From assembly GCA_022711465.1 (NCBI GenBank), contig JAKLEZ010000023.1, positions 37,153-101,152 on the forward strand: a DNA stretch of 64,000 nt. Direction: 5' to 3'. This document shows positions 52,875-61,771 of this stretch, piece by piece. The notes below the pieces were generated by a model. The model had not been told where the DNA came from. It made no database searches and saw nothing but the letters and a program-made list of their open reading frames with translations. A program made the position numbers and the translations under genes. Numbering within the stretch: the first letter of the stretch is position 1; the number at the start of each line of letters is the position of its first letter. This DNA comes from Planctomycetota bacterium. Its GTDB lineage: Bacteria > Planctomycetota > Phycisphaerae > UBA1845 > PWPN01.

Positions 52875-53849
52875 ATGGAACACTCTCCGATGACGGCATC
52901 GGCTCCGAAGGGCATCGTCCTGAACATCCAGCATTTCTCGACGCACGACGGCCCCGGAATGCGGACCACCGTATTCCTCAAGGGTTGCTCGTTGCGCTGC
53001 AAGTGGTGCAGCAATCCCGAGAGCATCCACCCCAAACCAGAACTGGCCTACAACCTCAGTAAATGCATCGGCAAGGACCAGTGTGGCTTCTGCCGCAAGG
53101 AGTGTCCGGAGTCGGCTATCTTCAATGTGGATTCCGACGTCAAGGTCCGGATCAACTGGGACCTCTGCACGAACTGCGGCAAGTGCGTGGCGGTCTGTCC
53201 GCCCCAGGCGCTCTATCTCTTCGGCCAGGAGATGATCGTGGATGAGGTGCTCGACGAGGTCGAGCAGGACAGCAGCTTCTACCGCGAATCCGGCGGCGGC
53301 ATCACGCTCAGCGGCGGCGAATGCCTGCTCCAGGCGGACTTCGCCGCGGGTTTGTTGGCCGGCGCCCACGAGCGTGGGATCAACACGGCGATCGAGACTG
53401 CGTTCAACGTGCCGTGGTCACATCTGGAGAAAGTGCTGCCGCACGTGGATGTCGTCCTCCACGACCACAAGCTGACCATTCCGGAGAGACACAAGAAGTG
53501 GACGGGCGTGGATAACACGCGGATCCTCGAGAACATCAAGCGAGCCTACGAGACGTTTCCCGAGAAGACCTTCGTCGCCCGGACCCCGCTCATCCCGGGC
53601 GTGAACGACGACGAAGAACACATCCGTGCCGTTCTGGCGTTCATCAGGCCCTACAAGAACGTGATTGATTGCGAACTGCTGCCCTATATGCGCTTCGGCG
53701 AGAGCAAGTACGGGTTCCTGGGCCGGGTGTACGAAATGCGGGATTTCAACCCTCCGACGCCCGAATCACTGGCGCGGCTGCGGGCGATCATCGAAGAAGC
53801 GTTTGGGCGAAGCGGCCAGCCAGCCGACGTAGGAGGGACTCGCCTATGA
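52875..53849 (+). CDS. Glycyl-radical enzyme activase (radical SAM)
   Basis: 324 residues. Radical SAM cluster Cys38-x3-Cys42-x2-Cys45 in KGCSLRCKWCSNPES. An inserted double-cluster ferredoxin segment follows (CGFCRKECPESAIF and CTNCGKCVAVCPPQALY), as in dehydratase-type activases rather than the short PFL activase. The SAM-binding GGITLSGGE is present. It makes the radical at Gly807 of the operon's glycyl radical enzyme. Its TGA overlaps the next ATG. Confidence 0.93.
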   Translation: MEHSPMTASAPKGIVLNIQHFSTHDGPGMRTTVFLKGCSLRCKWCSNPESIHPKPELAYNLSKCIGKDQCGFCRKECPESAIFNVDSDVKVRINWDLCTNCGKCVAVCPPQALYLFGQEMIVDEVLDEVEQDSSFYRESGGGITLSGGECLLQADFAAGLLAGAHERGINTAIETAFNVPWSHLEKVLPHVDVVLHDHKLTIPERHKKWTGVDNTRILENIKRAYETFPEKTFVARTPLIPGVNDDEEHIRAVLAFIRPYKNVIDCELLPYMRFGESKYGFLGRVYEMRDFNPPTPESLARLRAIIEEAFGRSGQPADVGGTRL

Positions 53850-54745
53850 TGGCGATTCTGGAAATCGCACTGAAGGTGTCCCTGGTGCTCTTCATGGTGG
53901 GCAACCTGCTGGACATGGGTCTCAGGCTCAAGCTTCGGGAGGCCCTTGGGGGCCTGCGAGATGTGCGTTTTGTCGTCCTGAGCGTGCTGTGGGGTTTTGG
54001 GCTCTGTCCCATCCTGGCCTACTTGCTTTCAAAAGTCGTGCCGCTGGCGCCGCCGTACGCCATGGGCCTGGTTCTGCTGGGGATGACGCCGTGCGCGCCG
54101 TTCCTCCCACCGATGGTGGACAAGGCCCGCGGCGACATGGCCTACGCGGCGGCCTTCATGCTGCTGGCCTCAGTGGTCACGGTTGTGTACATGCCATTTG
54201 CGGTCCCGGTGATGGTCACGGGTTTGACCGCCAGTGCCTGGACCATCGCGAAGCCGCTTGTGTTCTTCTTGCTCGTGCCCCTGGGGATCGGGATCGTGCT
54301 TCAATGGGCCTCGGCGTCCCTCGCTGCCCGGCTGCACCCGTTGGTCAAGAGAACGACGGGGATCGCCACGATTGTGATGCTGGTGCTGTGTCTGGTCGTA
54401 TACGGCAAAGGGTTTGTCGGAGCGGTCGGCAGTTATGCGATCGGGGCACAGATCCTGTTTTTCTCCGCGGCAACGGCCGGTCCCTATTTCCTCAGCTTTG
54501 GCCTGCCCCAGGGTCAAAGGAGCGTCTTGGCCCTGGGCATGGCCACTCGCAATCTCGGGGCCGCCTTTGCACCGTTGTTTGCCTTTCCTGACGTGGACCA
54601 GCGTGCGATCATCATGGTCGCGCTCGGGGTGCTGATGCAGGCGACCTTCTCGTTTCTTGGGGCGACCTGGTTCAGTCGTCTCGCCGGCGCTTCCCAACCG
54701 GCGGCCGTGCGGACGGCTGCCCAGATGGAAAGCCAGCATGAGTAA
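53846..54745 (+). CDS. BASS-family (bile acid:sodium symporter type) transporter
   Basis: 299 residues with about nine hydrophobic helices. Family-typical sequence: LVLLGMTPCAPFLPPMVDKA (crossover region) and QRSVLALGMATRNLGAAFAP. These carriers move organic anions with Na+. ATG 53846 overlaps the activase stop and follows GGAGGG. It probably imports the operon's substrate or exports an acid product. Confidence 0.88.
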   Translation: MMAILEIALKVSLVLFMVGNLLDMGLRLKLREALGGLRDVRFVVLSVLWGFGLCPILAYLLSKVVPLAPPYAMGLVLLGMTPCAPFLPPMVDKARGDMAYAAAFMLLASVVTVVYMPFAVPVMVTGLTASAWTIAKPLVFFLLVPLGIGIVLQWASASLAARLHPLVKRTTGIATIVMLVLCLVVYGKGFVGAVGSYAIGAQILFFSAATAGPYFLSFGLPQGQRSVLALGMATRNLGAAFAPLFAFPDVDQRAIIMVALGVLMQATFSFLGATWFSRLAGASQPAAVRTAAQMESQHE

Positions 54746-54974
54746 AGAATTACCCATCGTCTGCTTGGCGCGGCATGGCGAGATGGCAGGGAGGCTCACC
54801 GGTCAACACGCCGGACTCACCGACCGACCGCTTTCCGTCGCCAGTGGAGGCAATGCCGTCGGCAGCCCAGGGATCTGGACGATTCAGCCGTTCGCTCTCT
54901 CATGGCTGGCGATGTCGATACCTTGGCTGCCTCAATCGACCCCGGAAGCACCGCAGAGCGCAATGGAGACATGA
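54738..54974 (+). pseudogene. Histidine phosphatase (phosphoglycerate-mutase-like), N-terminal fragment
   Basis: ATG 54738 overlaps the transporter stop. The first 45 residues (VCLARHGEMAG, LTGQHAGLTDRPLS) carry the RHG phosphohistidine motif of the superfamily. The remaining ~33 residues do not resemble the fold, and the second catalytic His is gone. Intact members have about 200 residues. A deletion has joined it to the leader of the GH63 gene. Confidence 0.7.
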
Positions 54975-54975
54975 A

Positions 54976-57738
54976 GTGACGAAGGCCCAGATAAACGCAG
55001 AGCAGAAGCGCCTTGCTGAGGTCGCAAAGGGTGCCCCGTGGCGAAAATGGGGACCTTATCTGAGCGAACGCCAGTGGGGCACGGTCCGCGAGGATTACAG
55101 CCAGGACGGCGACGCCTGGAGCTACTTTCCCCACGATCACGCCCGCTCCCGCGCGTACCGTTCGGGTGAAGACGGGCTGGCTGGGTTCTCCGACGAGAAA
55201 CAGCGACTCTGTTTTGCCCTTGCTCTCTGGAACGGCAACGACCCGATCCTTAAGGAGAGGCTCTTCGGCTTGACCGGCGCCGAGGGCAACCATGGCGAGG
55301 ACGTCAAGGAGTACTACTTTTACCTCGACTCCACGCCTACGCACTCCTACATGAAATGGCTCTACAAGTACCCGCATCGAGCCTACCCGTACGACGATCT
55401 GGTGGAGACGAACAGGAGCCGCTCGCGTCAGCAGCCCGAGTACGAGTTGCTGGACACCGGCATCTTCGCGGACGATCGCTATTTCAACGTCGGCGTTGAG
55501 TATGCCAAGGCCACCCCTGAGGATGTGCTCATCCGGATTACGCTGACCAACCGGGGACCGGCAGCGGCGATGCTGCACGTCCTGCCCACCCTCTGGTTCC
55601 GCAACGCGTGGACGGGATCGCCCAAGACGCCGAAACCTACGTTGCGCCAGGTCAAAGCAGGCAAGGGGATTAGAATCGTCGAGGCCGCCCACACCGAAGT
55701 CGGCCGGCGATGGCTGTGCGTGGACGGGGATGTACCGCTCCTCTTTACCGAAAACGAGACCAATACCCAGCGCCTGTTCAAGCAGGCGAAGGTCGGCGCG
55801 TATGTGAAGGACGGCATCAACGACTACGTTGTCCATGGTCGCCGGGAGGCGGTGAACCCGGCCGGCGCTGGCACCAAAGTGGCGGCGCATCATGCTCTGA
55901 AGGTGAAAGCCGGAGAGACGGTCGTGTTGCGCCTTCGGCTCACCGACTCGATCCCCGGAGATTCGAAAGGCCCGTTCGCCGGGTTCGACCGCATGTTCGA
56001 GAACTGCCGCAACGAAGCGGACGAGTTTTATCGCACCATCATCCCCGCCAAGGCAACTGAAGACGAAGCCCGGGTGATGCGCCAGGCGCTCGCCGGCATG
56101 CTGTGGTCGAAGCAGTATTACCTGTTCGACGTTGACCCGTGGCTCAAGGACCACGGGGCGGACTCCTTCTCCAACGCGACCAGCTCCGTACGAAACCATG
56201 AGTGGAGACACATGGTCAACGACGACATCATCTCCATGCCCGACAAGTGGGAGTACCCGTGGTACGCGGCATGGGACCTGGCCTTCCATACGATCGCGCT
56301 GTCTGCGGTCGACATCGATTTCGCGAAACAGCAACTCGACCTGATGCTCAGGCCGATGTACATCCACCCGAGCGGGCAGATCCCGGCCTACGAGTGGAAC
56401 TTCAGCGACGTGAACCCTCCGGTGCATGCCTGGGCCACGCTCGCGCTGTACCGGAACGAACAGGCCCAGCGGGGCGCGGGGGATCTCGCTTTTCTCAAGC
56501 GCTCGTTCGGCAAGCTCCTGGCCAACTTCACCTGGTGGGTGAACCGCAAGGACCGGTTCGGGAAAAACGTCTTCGAAGGCGGCTTCCTCGGTCTGGATAA
56601 CATCGGGGTCTTCGACCGATCGAAGCCATTGCCGACCGGGGGCCATCTCGAACAGGCCGACGGCACGGCCTGGATGGCATTCTTCAGTCAGAACATGCTG
56701 GAGTTGGCGGTCGAAATCGCCGTCCACGACCCGAGCTATGACGACCTCGCCGCCAAGTTCATCGACCACATCCTCTGGATCGCCCACGCCATCAATCACG
56801 TCGGCCCGGACGGCCTGTGGGATGAGGAGGACGGCTTCTTCTACGACGTGCTGAGGCTTCCCGACGGGAGTGCGACCCGCCTGAAAGTGCGATCGGTTGT
56901 GGGCCTGCTGCCGCTGTGTGCTACGAGCGTCACCGAACCCTGGATGCGCGAGCGAGCGCCGGCGGCGATGAATCTGTTCAACGAGCGGAGCCGTCGCATG
57001 CCGTCGCTGCTGACGAGTTTCTACGCGGGCAGAGGTCACGCCGACCGCGGCCTCATGGCGATGGTCGGCCCGGATCGCCTGCGGCGGATCCTGGCCCGCA
57101 TGCTCGACGAGAAGGAGTTCCTGGGCTCCTACGGAATCCGGGCGCTTTCGCGATACCACCTCGACCACCCGTATGTGTTCAATGCCCAGGGCCAGGAATA
57201 CCGGGTGAGCTATCTGCCCGGCGATTCCGACTCGGGGATGTTCGGCGGCAACTCCAACTGGCGTGGGCCAATCTGGATGCCGGTGAACATGCTCCTGGTT
57301 CGGGCGCTTCTCAGCTTCTACAGCTTCTACGGCGATACCTTCAAGGTGGAGTGCCCGACCGGCTCGGGCCGGCAGATGAATCTCTTCGAGGTCGCCCGCG
57401 AGATTTCGACCCGCCTGATCAGCATCTTCCTTCGCGACGCGAAAGGGCGTCGGCCGGTGTTCGGTACCCTGGAGAAGTTCCAGACCGACTCCTGCTGGCG
57501 CGATTGCATCCTCTTCCACGAGTACTTCCACGGGGACAGCGGGGCCGGCATCGGCGCAAGCCACCAGACAGGCTGGTCCGGCCTTGTGGCGACGCTCATT
57601 GAACTCTTCGGAACGCTTGATGCCGCCCAGCTTCTCGAGCAGGGCAAGAAGGCGGTCGTCGTCGGAAAGAGGTCCGAAGGCGATTCTCCAAAAGAGAAAG
57701 CCATTAAATCAAGGATATCACAGCAGAAACCAGAATGA
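54976..57738 (+). CDS. GH63/MGH1-like glycoside hydrolase
   Basis: 920 residues from GTG 54976 (GGAGA upstream); the longer frame from 54775 overlaps the phosphatase remnant. An N-terminal beta domain (WRKWGPYLSERQWGTVREDY) precedes an (alpha/alpha)6 barrel (HEWRHMVNDDIISMPDKWEY, YAAWDLAFHTIALSAVDIDF, WNFSDVNPPVHAWA). The C-terminal segment is GAGIGASHQTGWSGLVATLI. Relatives include glucosylglycerate and mannosylglycerate hydrolases and GH63 glucosidases. No signal peptide is seen, so it acts in the cytosol. It may release glucose from a glycosylated solute. Part of its C-terminus recurs at 61555. Confidence 0.85.
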   Translation: MTKAQINAEQKRLAEVAKGAPWRKWGPYLSERQWGTVREDYSQDGDAWSYFPHDHARSRAYRSGEDGLAGFSDEKQRLCFALALWNGNDPILKERLFGLTGAEGNHGEDVKEYYFYLDSTPTHSYMKWLYKYPHRAYPYDDLVETNRSRSRQQPEYELLDTGIFADDRYFNVGVEYAKATPEDVLIRITLTNRGPAAAMLHVLPTLWFRNAWTGSPKTPKPTLRQVKAGKGIRIVEAAHTEVGRRWLCVDGDVPLLFTENETNTQRLFKQAKVGAYVKDGINDYVVHGRREAVNPAGAGTKVAAHHALKVKAGETVVLRLRLTDSIPGDSKGPFAGFDRMFENCRNEADEFYRTIIPAKATEDEARVMRQALAGMLWSKQYYLFDVDPWLKDHGADSFSNATSSVRNHEWRHMVNDDIISMPDKWEYPWYAAWDLAFHTIALSAVDIDFAKQQLDLMLRPMYIHPSGQIPAYEWNFSDVNPPVHAWATLALYRNEQAQRGAGDLAFLKRSFGKLLANFTWWVNRKDRFGKNVFEGGFLGLDNIGVFDRSKPLPTGGHLEQADGTAWMAFFSQNMLELAVEIAVHDPSYDDLAAKFIDHILWIAHAINHVGPDGLWDEEDGFFYDVLRLPDGSATRLKVRSVVGLLPLCATSVTEPWMRERAPAAMNLFNERSRRMPSLLTSFYAGRGHADRGLMAMVGPDRLRRILARMLDEKEFLGSYGIRALSRYHLDHPYVFNAQGQEYRVSYLPGDSDSGMFGGNSNWRGPIWMPVNMLLVRALLSFYSFYGDTFKVECPTGSGRQMNLFEVAREISTRLISIFLRDAKGRRPVFGTLEKFQTDSCWRDCILFHEYFHGDSGAGIGASHQTGWSGLVATLIELFGTLDAAQLLEQGKKAVVVGKRSEGDSPKEKAIKSRISQQKPE

Positions 57739-57751
57739 AGGAGATCACAAG

Positions 57752-58801
57752 ATGAAGGCTGTCACGGTAGAACCTAAGAAACCGGGGATGGCACGTCTGG
57801 AGGACATCCCGGAGCCTGACATCCAGTACGGTTCCGTGCTGGTGGAGGCAGTTGCCGTCGGCGTTTGCGGCACCGACATCGAGATTGCGGACGGCAAGTA
57901 CGGCTGGGCGCCTCCGGGCAAGACGCGCCTCGTGCTGGGCCATGAATCGCTCGGCCGGGTGCTGGACCCGGGACCGGCCAGCGGACTGAAGAAAGGCGAC
58001 CTGGTTGTGGGGATTGTGCGCCGCCCTGATCCCGTTCCCTGCCCGAACTGTGCCGTGGGCGAGTGGGACATGTGCCGAAACGGCCAGTATACCGAGCGCG
58101 GCATCAAGCAAATCGATGGCTACATGTCGGAGCACTGGAGGATCGAGCCGGAGTACGCAATCAAGGTTGATCGTGCTCTGGGGATTTTCGGCGTGCTGCT
58201 TGAGCCCACGACGGTTGTCGCGAAGGCTTGGGAGCACGTGCTGGCGGTGGGACGGCGTGCCTTTTGGGAGCCGAAAACCGTGCTCGTGACCGGTGCGGGG
58301 CCGATCGGCCTGCTCGGCGCCCTGCTCGGCAGGCAACTCGGGTTGGAGGTTCACGTCCTTGCCCGAACTAAAACGGGCCCCAAGCCCGAGCTTGTGCGTG
58401 CTCTCGGTGCAACCTACCACAGCTGCGGAGTTGCCGAAATCGACTTCGAGCCAGACGTCATCCTGGAATGTACGGGCGTCGGACAGGTCATCTCCGAATC
58501 GATCCTCAAAATCGGGGCGAGCGGCGTCGTGTGTCTCACGGGCGTCGGGCATGGCGGCTCAATGCCCAAGATTCCCCCGGCTGACGTCGCCTCTTCGGCG
58601 GTGCTGAAGAACAATGTCGTGATCGGCAGCGTCAACGCCAACAAACGGCACTGGTACAAGGGCGCGGAAGCCCTGGCCCGCGCGGACCGGTCGTGGTTGG
58701 CGCGTCTGATCACGAGGCGAGACAAGCCGGAGGACTTCGCGAAGGCCCTGGCCCGAAACCCGGAAGACATAAAGGTTGTCATTCAGTTTTCTAAGGCCTG
58801 A
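57752..58801 (+). CDS. Zinc-type glucose/sugar 1-dehydrogenase (MDR family)
   Basis: 349 residues from ATG 57752 (AAGGAG upstream). GroES-like catalytic domain with zinc ligand region GVCGTDIEIADGKYG and GHESLGRVLD; structural zinc-like CPNCAVGEWDMCRNG; Rossmann GAGPIGLLGALLGRQLGL. The layout matches Thermoplasma-type glucose 1-dehydrogenases, which oxidise aldose to aldonolactone with NAD(P). It lies 13 bp after the GH63 gene, so it may oxidise the released glucose. Confidence 0.88.
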   Translation: MKAVTVEPKKPGMARLEDIPEPDIQYGSVLVEAVAVGVCGTDIEIADGKYGWAPPGKTRLVLGHESLGRVLDPGPASGLKKGDLVVGIVRRPDPVPCPNCAVGEWDMCRNGQYTERGIKQIDGYMSEHWRIEPEYAIKVDRALGIFGVLLEPTTVVAKAWEHVLAVGRRAFWEPKTVLVTGAGPIGLLGALLGRQLGLEVHVLARTKTGPKPELVRALGATYHSCGVAEIDFEPDVILECTGVGQVISESILKIGASGVVCLTGVGHGGSMPKIPPADVASSAVLKNNVVIGSVNANKRHWYKGAEALARADRSWLARLITRRDKPEDFAKALARNPEDIKVVIQFSKA

Positions 58802-58853
58802 CCCCCGCTCAGGTGCGATCAGCCTCCTGTGGCGGAACAAAAGGTCCCAGACG

Positions 58854-59675
58854 ATGAGAGATTCGAAAAGTCAAAGCATACCTTGGCGGCCATTGCTCTC
58901 CGAACTGGTCGGTACGGCTCTTCTGGTGCTGGTTGGTCTGTCGCTGGTCATCGTCATGTTCGGCTCCGGCAGCCCGATCGCGCGGATTCTGCCCAGTGAA
59001 GGGCTGAGGCGCCTGATCACGGGTTTTCTCTTCGGGACGACGGGTGCACTGATCGCGATATCACCTGTCGGGACAATCAGCGGCGCGCACATCAATCCGG
59101 TTGTCACGCTGGGTTTTTGGCTGTTTCGCAAGCTCGATTCGCGGACGGTCGCAGGCTACATCCTGGCGCAGTTGGCCGGGGCGACATTGGGCTGCCTGCC
59201 GCTTCTTGCCTGGGGTTCGATGGGCCAGAGCGTGGCATTCGGCGCCACGCTGCCGGGTGAAGGCTACGCCATCCGGACCGTCTTGCTGGGCGAGGTAATC
59301 ACCACATTCGCCATGGTCACTGGATTGACCCTGTTCCTGGGCTTCAGGCGGATTCGCCCGTTCACCCCGGCAATGTTTCCTTTTCTCTATGCGATCATGG
59401 TGTATGCGGAATCGCCGATATCGGGCACCAGCACCAATCCCGCCCGCAGCCTCGGTCCGGCGATCATCTCCGGACAGTGGCAGGCGGGATGGGTCTACTG
59501 GATCGGACCGCTGGTCGGAATGGTCGTAGCATGCCTTGCCTGCAGCTTCCTGGCGAAGCGTATTGAGGTCGCGAAGTTGTACCACTTCGACAGCGATCGC
59601 GACGGGCTGTTTCGAAGGGGGGGCCATGTTCTTCCACGAGTGGCGGAGTGGGGCACCCAGCCTCTGCAGGCGTAA
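58854..59675 (+). CDS. MIP-family channel (aquaporin/glycerol facilitator)
   Basis: 273 residues, six hydrophobic helices. The paired pore motifs are SGAHINPVVTLG (NPV instead of NPA) and TSTNPARSLG (canonical). ATG 58854 gives the usual short cytosolic lead. It could pass water, glycerol or a small polyol. It lies 52 bp after the dehydrogenase and closes the co-directional run, so a role in glycerol-type substrate flow is suggested. Confidence 0.88.
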   Translation: MRDSKSQSIPWRPLLSELVGTALLVLVGLSLVIVMFGSGSPIARILPSEGLRRLITGFLFGTTGALIAISPVGTISGAHINPVVTLGFWLFRKLDSRTVAGYILAQLAGATLGCLPLLAWGSMGQSVAFGATLPGEGYAIRTVLLGEVITTFAMVTGLTLFLGFRRIRPFTPAMFPFLYAIMVYAESPISGTSTNPARSLGPAIISGQWQAGWVYWIGPLVGMVVACLACSFLAKRIEVAKLYHFDSDRDGLFRRGGHVLPRVAEWGTQPLQA

Positions 59676-59716
59676 GGCAGCCAGCGTATTAGGTGTATGT
59701 TAGGACTCTGCTTAAC

Positions 59717-59881
59717 GGGTCGATCAGGGACTACTTATAGGGCGATCAATCGACCCGTCAGGTCCAGGAGTTGGAATACGTAACCGTTTGCTGAAAAGAC
59801 ACTTAGGAGGAGAGCACGCGGTTGTTAAGTGGCGTTTGATCAGATTGGGAAGCGGGCATTCTACCACTGAATGACGCCCGC
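59717..59881. repeat. Composite repeat copy 2 (inverted)
   Basis: It holds CGGGTCGAT (59717-59725) and ATCGACCCG (59750-59758) flanking a core that reads TATAAGTAGTCC on the minus strand, and a tRNA-Gly 5' half at 59845-59881. The order and spacing match 2449-2598 in inverse orientation. Confidence 0.75.
59845..59881 (-). pseudogene. tRNA-Gly(CCC) 5' half, orphan
   Basis: 37 nt matching tRNA-Gly nucleotides 1-37 with two changes (GTC for GTA after the acceptor; CCCGC for CCAGC in the anticodon stem), ending exactly at the anticodon loop TTCCCAA. The following bases (TCTGATC) do not complete a tRNA. Confidence 0.8.
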
Positions 59882-59901
59882 ATACTCACGAGGAGACCCC
59901 C

Positions 59902-61317
59902 ATGTCGTTCGTGCGTTTGATCGCGAGGGCATGCTACATGTTGAGTGTTGTCCTTCTGCTGAGCCGCCCTGCCTTGGCCGACTTCAAAGGTCTGCTTGGC
60001 CGGCTGCCGGTCGATGCAAATGCGCTGGTGTTGATTGACGTTGCGGCGATGCTTGACAGCCCGCTTGGTGTCAACGAGGGCTGGAAAGCCAAATTGGCGA
60101 GTGCTTATGAGCGCAAGCCATTGGTGATACCGCCAGATGCGAGTCGCGTTGTGATGGCGGCCCAGATCGACCCAAGCAATGTGGGGACGGTCTGGGCGGT
60201 GTCGGTGATGGACTTGGCCAAGCCGCTGGCTCTGGATTCCATAGCCACCAATGAAGGGGGCTACCTCGATCAATTCGGCCGACTTCCCGTGGCCTGGTCG
60301 CGGATCGACGCCTACTTCGTCCAGCTCGACCCATTGGTGCTCGGGGCCGTGTGGCCGGCCAATCGACAGTTCGCGTCGAAATGGGCCACCAGGAAGCCCG
60401 GGGAATCAGTTGGTCGGCTATCGGTCTACCTGAACAACGCAGCTCTGGCCGCGGGGACCGATACACCCGTTCTGATGGCCATGGACCTGCAGGATGTTAC
60501 CAGTGCGAGCAAAGTTCGCAGGAGGTTGGCATCCGAGACGTTCACGTCGCTGGAAGGCAAGACCGACAGCTTTGATGCGATCAGTCAGGTACTCGGCGGT
60601 ATTCGGGGCGTGACTCTCCGCGTCGCGATAGGGGCCGAGGCAACCGGCAAGGGAGTGGTTGATTTCGAACGCGATGCCACCGCTCTGGCGAGCGTGGCCA
60701 AGCCGCTTCTGTTGGAGTTGCTTTCACGGTCCGGAACTCTCGTTGAGGACTTCGAGGACTGGCAGGTTGCCGCTCGGGGCAAGCAAGTCTCTTTCGAGGG
60801 CAAGTTGTCCACCGAAGGGCTTCGACGCCTGCTCAGCGTTGTCGATCCTCCCGTTCCGAACGCGATCGGCCAGTCCCCGGCCGCAAGGTCCGGCGCCCGC
60901 GGGAAGGAAGCACAGGCCTTGGCCTCGCAACAGTATTTCAAGACAGTGAAGGAGACGGTTGAGCAGTTGGAGAAAGGCACCCGAGCTGGTCGAGGTGGGG
61001 TCCTCTCCGACGTGGCCACCTGGATCAAGCGAGATGCGAGCGAGATCAGCCGACTGCCCATTCTCAACGTCGATCCAGCTCTCACGAAGTGTGCGGCCGA
61101 GGTGAGCTCGCGGTTGAACGACGCGGCACGGGCCATGACCGAAGGAATAACCCAGATGTACGGCCGGACAGCAGGAACGCCCGAGGAACGCGCGAAAGCC
61201 TTGCGGGAGAAGCGAGGCAAGAGCCTTAGCCAGGCCGAGGAGATCTTCAAGAACATCAAGGCGGACCTGGAGAAGACGGGGATCGAGCTGACCACCCGGT
61301 ATAAGGTGGAGTTCTGA
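59902..61317 (+). CDS. Secreted protein of unknown function
   Basis: 471 residues with signal peptide (YMLSVVLLLSRPALA). I do not recognise a domain. The sequence alternates beta strands and helices (VDANALVLIDVAAMLDSPLG, PVLMAMDLQDVTSASKVRRR). The C-terminal ~110 residues are charged and helical (KALREKRGKSLSQAEEIFKN). It resembles planctomycete-specific exported hypotheticals. GAGGAG lies before the ATG, 20 bp after the tRNA-half remnant. Confidence 0.7.
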   Translation: MSFVRLIARACYMLSVVLLLSRPALADFKGLLGRLPVDANALVLIDVAAMLDSPLGVNEGWKAKLASAYERKPLVIPPDASRVVMAAQIDPSNVGTVWAVSVMDLAKPLALDSIATNEGGYLDQFGRLPVAWSRIDAYFVQLDPLVLGAVWPANRQFASKWATRKPGESVGRLSVYLNNAALAAGTDTPVLMAMDLQDVTSASKVRRRLASETFTSLEGKTDSFDAISQVLGGIRGVTLRVAIGAEATGKGVVDFERDATALASVAKPLLLELLSRSGTLVEDFEDWQVAARGKQVSFEGKLSTEGLRRLLSVVDPPVPNAIGQSPAARSGARGKEAQALASQQYFKTVKETVEQLEKGTRAGRGGVLSDVATWIKRDASEISRLPILNVDPALTKCAAEVSSRLNDAARAMTEGITQMYGRTAGTPEERAKALREKRGKSLSQAEEIFKNIKADLEKTGIELTTRYKVEF

Positions 61318-61381
61318 TCAGTCGCGGCGGACTGACGGTGTTTCTGCGGCGTGCTTGGATGGCTCAGCGCGCGAGGAGAAG

Positions 61382-61771
61382 ATGATGACTCAGAGAATCG
61401 GCATCGTCATCGGCGGTGGGGATTGCCCCGGTCTCAATGCGGTCACACGAGCGGGGGCCAAGGCGGCCGCGAAGCGCGGGTGGGAGCCCATCGGTTTCTT
61501 CGGTGGGTACGAGGGCATACTCGACCCGCCGAAGTACCGTTCGCTCAACGGCGCAGGGTTGGGCGCGAGTCACCAGACAGACTGGACGGGATTGGTGGCC
61601 AAGCTGATCCAGCTCTTCGGACTGCTGGATCCGAAACAGGCATGCAGTCGGGAGCGGTGCGGCCTTCCTTCGCGGGAAGTCGGACTCGATAACCGACACC
61701 GAGAAGGCCTATCGGGCTGCCCGCCTGAGGTTCGTCGCTCAATAAGACTCAGTCGGAGGAGAACGACTTGA
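61382..61771 (+). pseudogene. PFK N-terminus fused to a GH63 C-terminus (deletion scar)
   Basis: From ATG 61382/61385 (AGGAG upstream) the frame is a normal PFK start (IVIGGGDCPGLNAVTRAGAK, FFGGYEGILDPPKY). At about 61552 it switches to GAGLGASHQTDWTGLVAKLI, the C-terminal segment of the GH63/MGH1 enzyme encoded at 54976-57738. The natural GH63 end (KSDSITDTEKAYRAARLRF) then continues in another frame. So a second copy of PFK and GH63 genes once stood here, and a deletion fused them. Confidence 0.8.
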
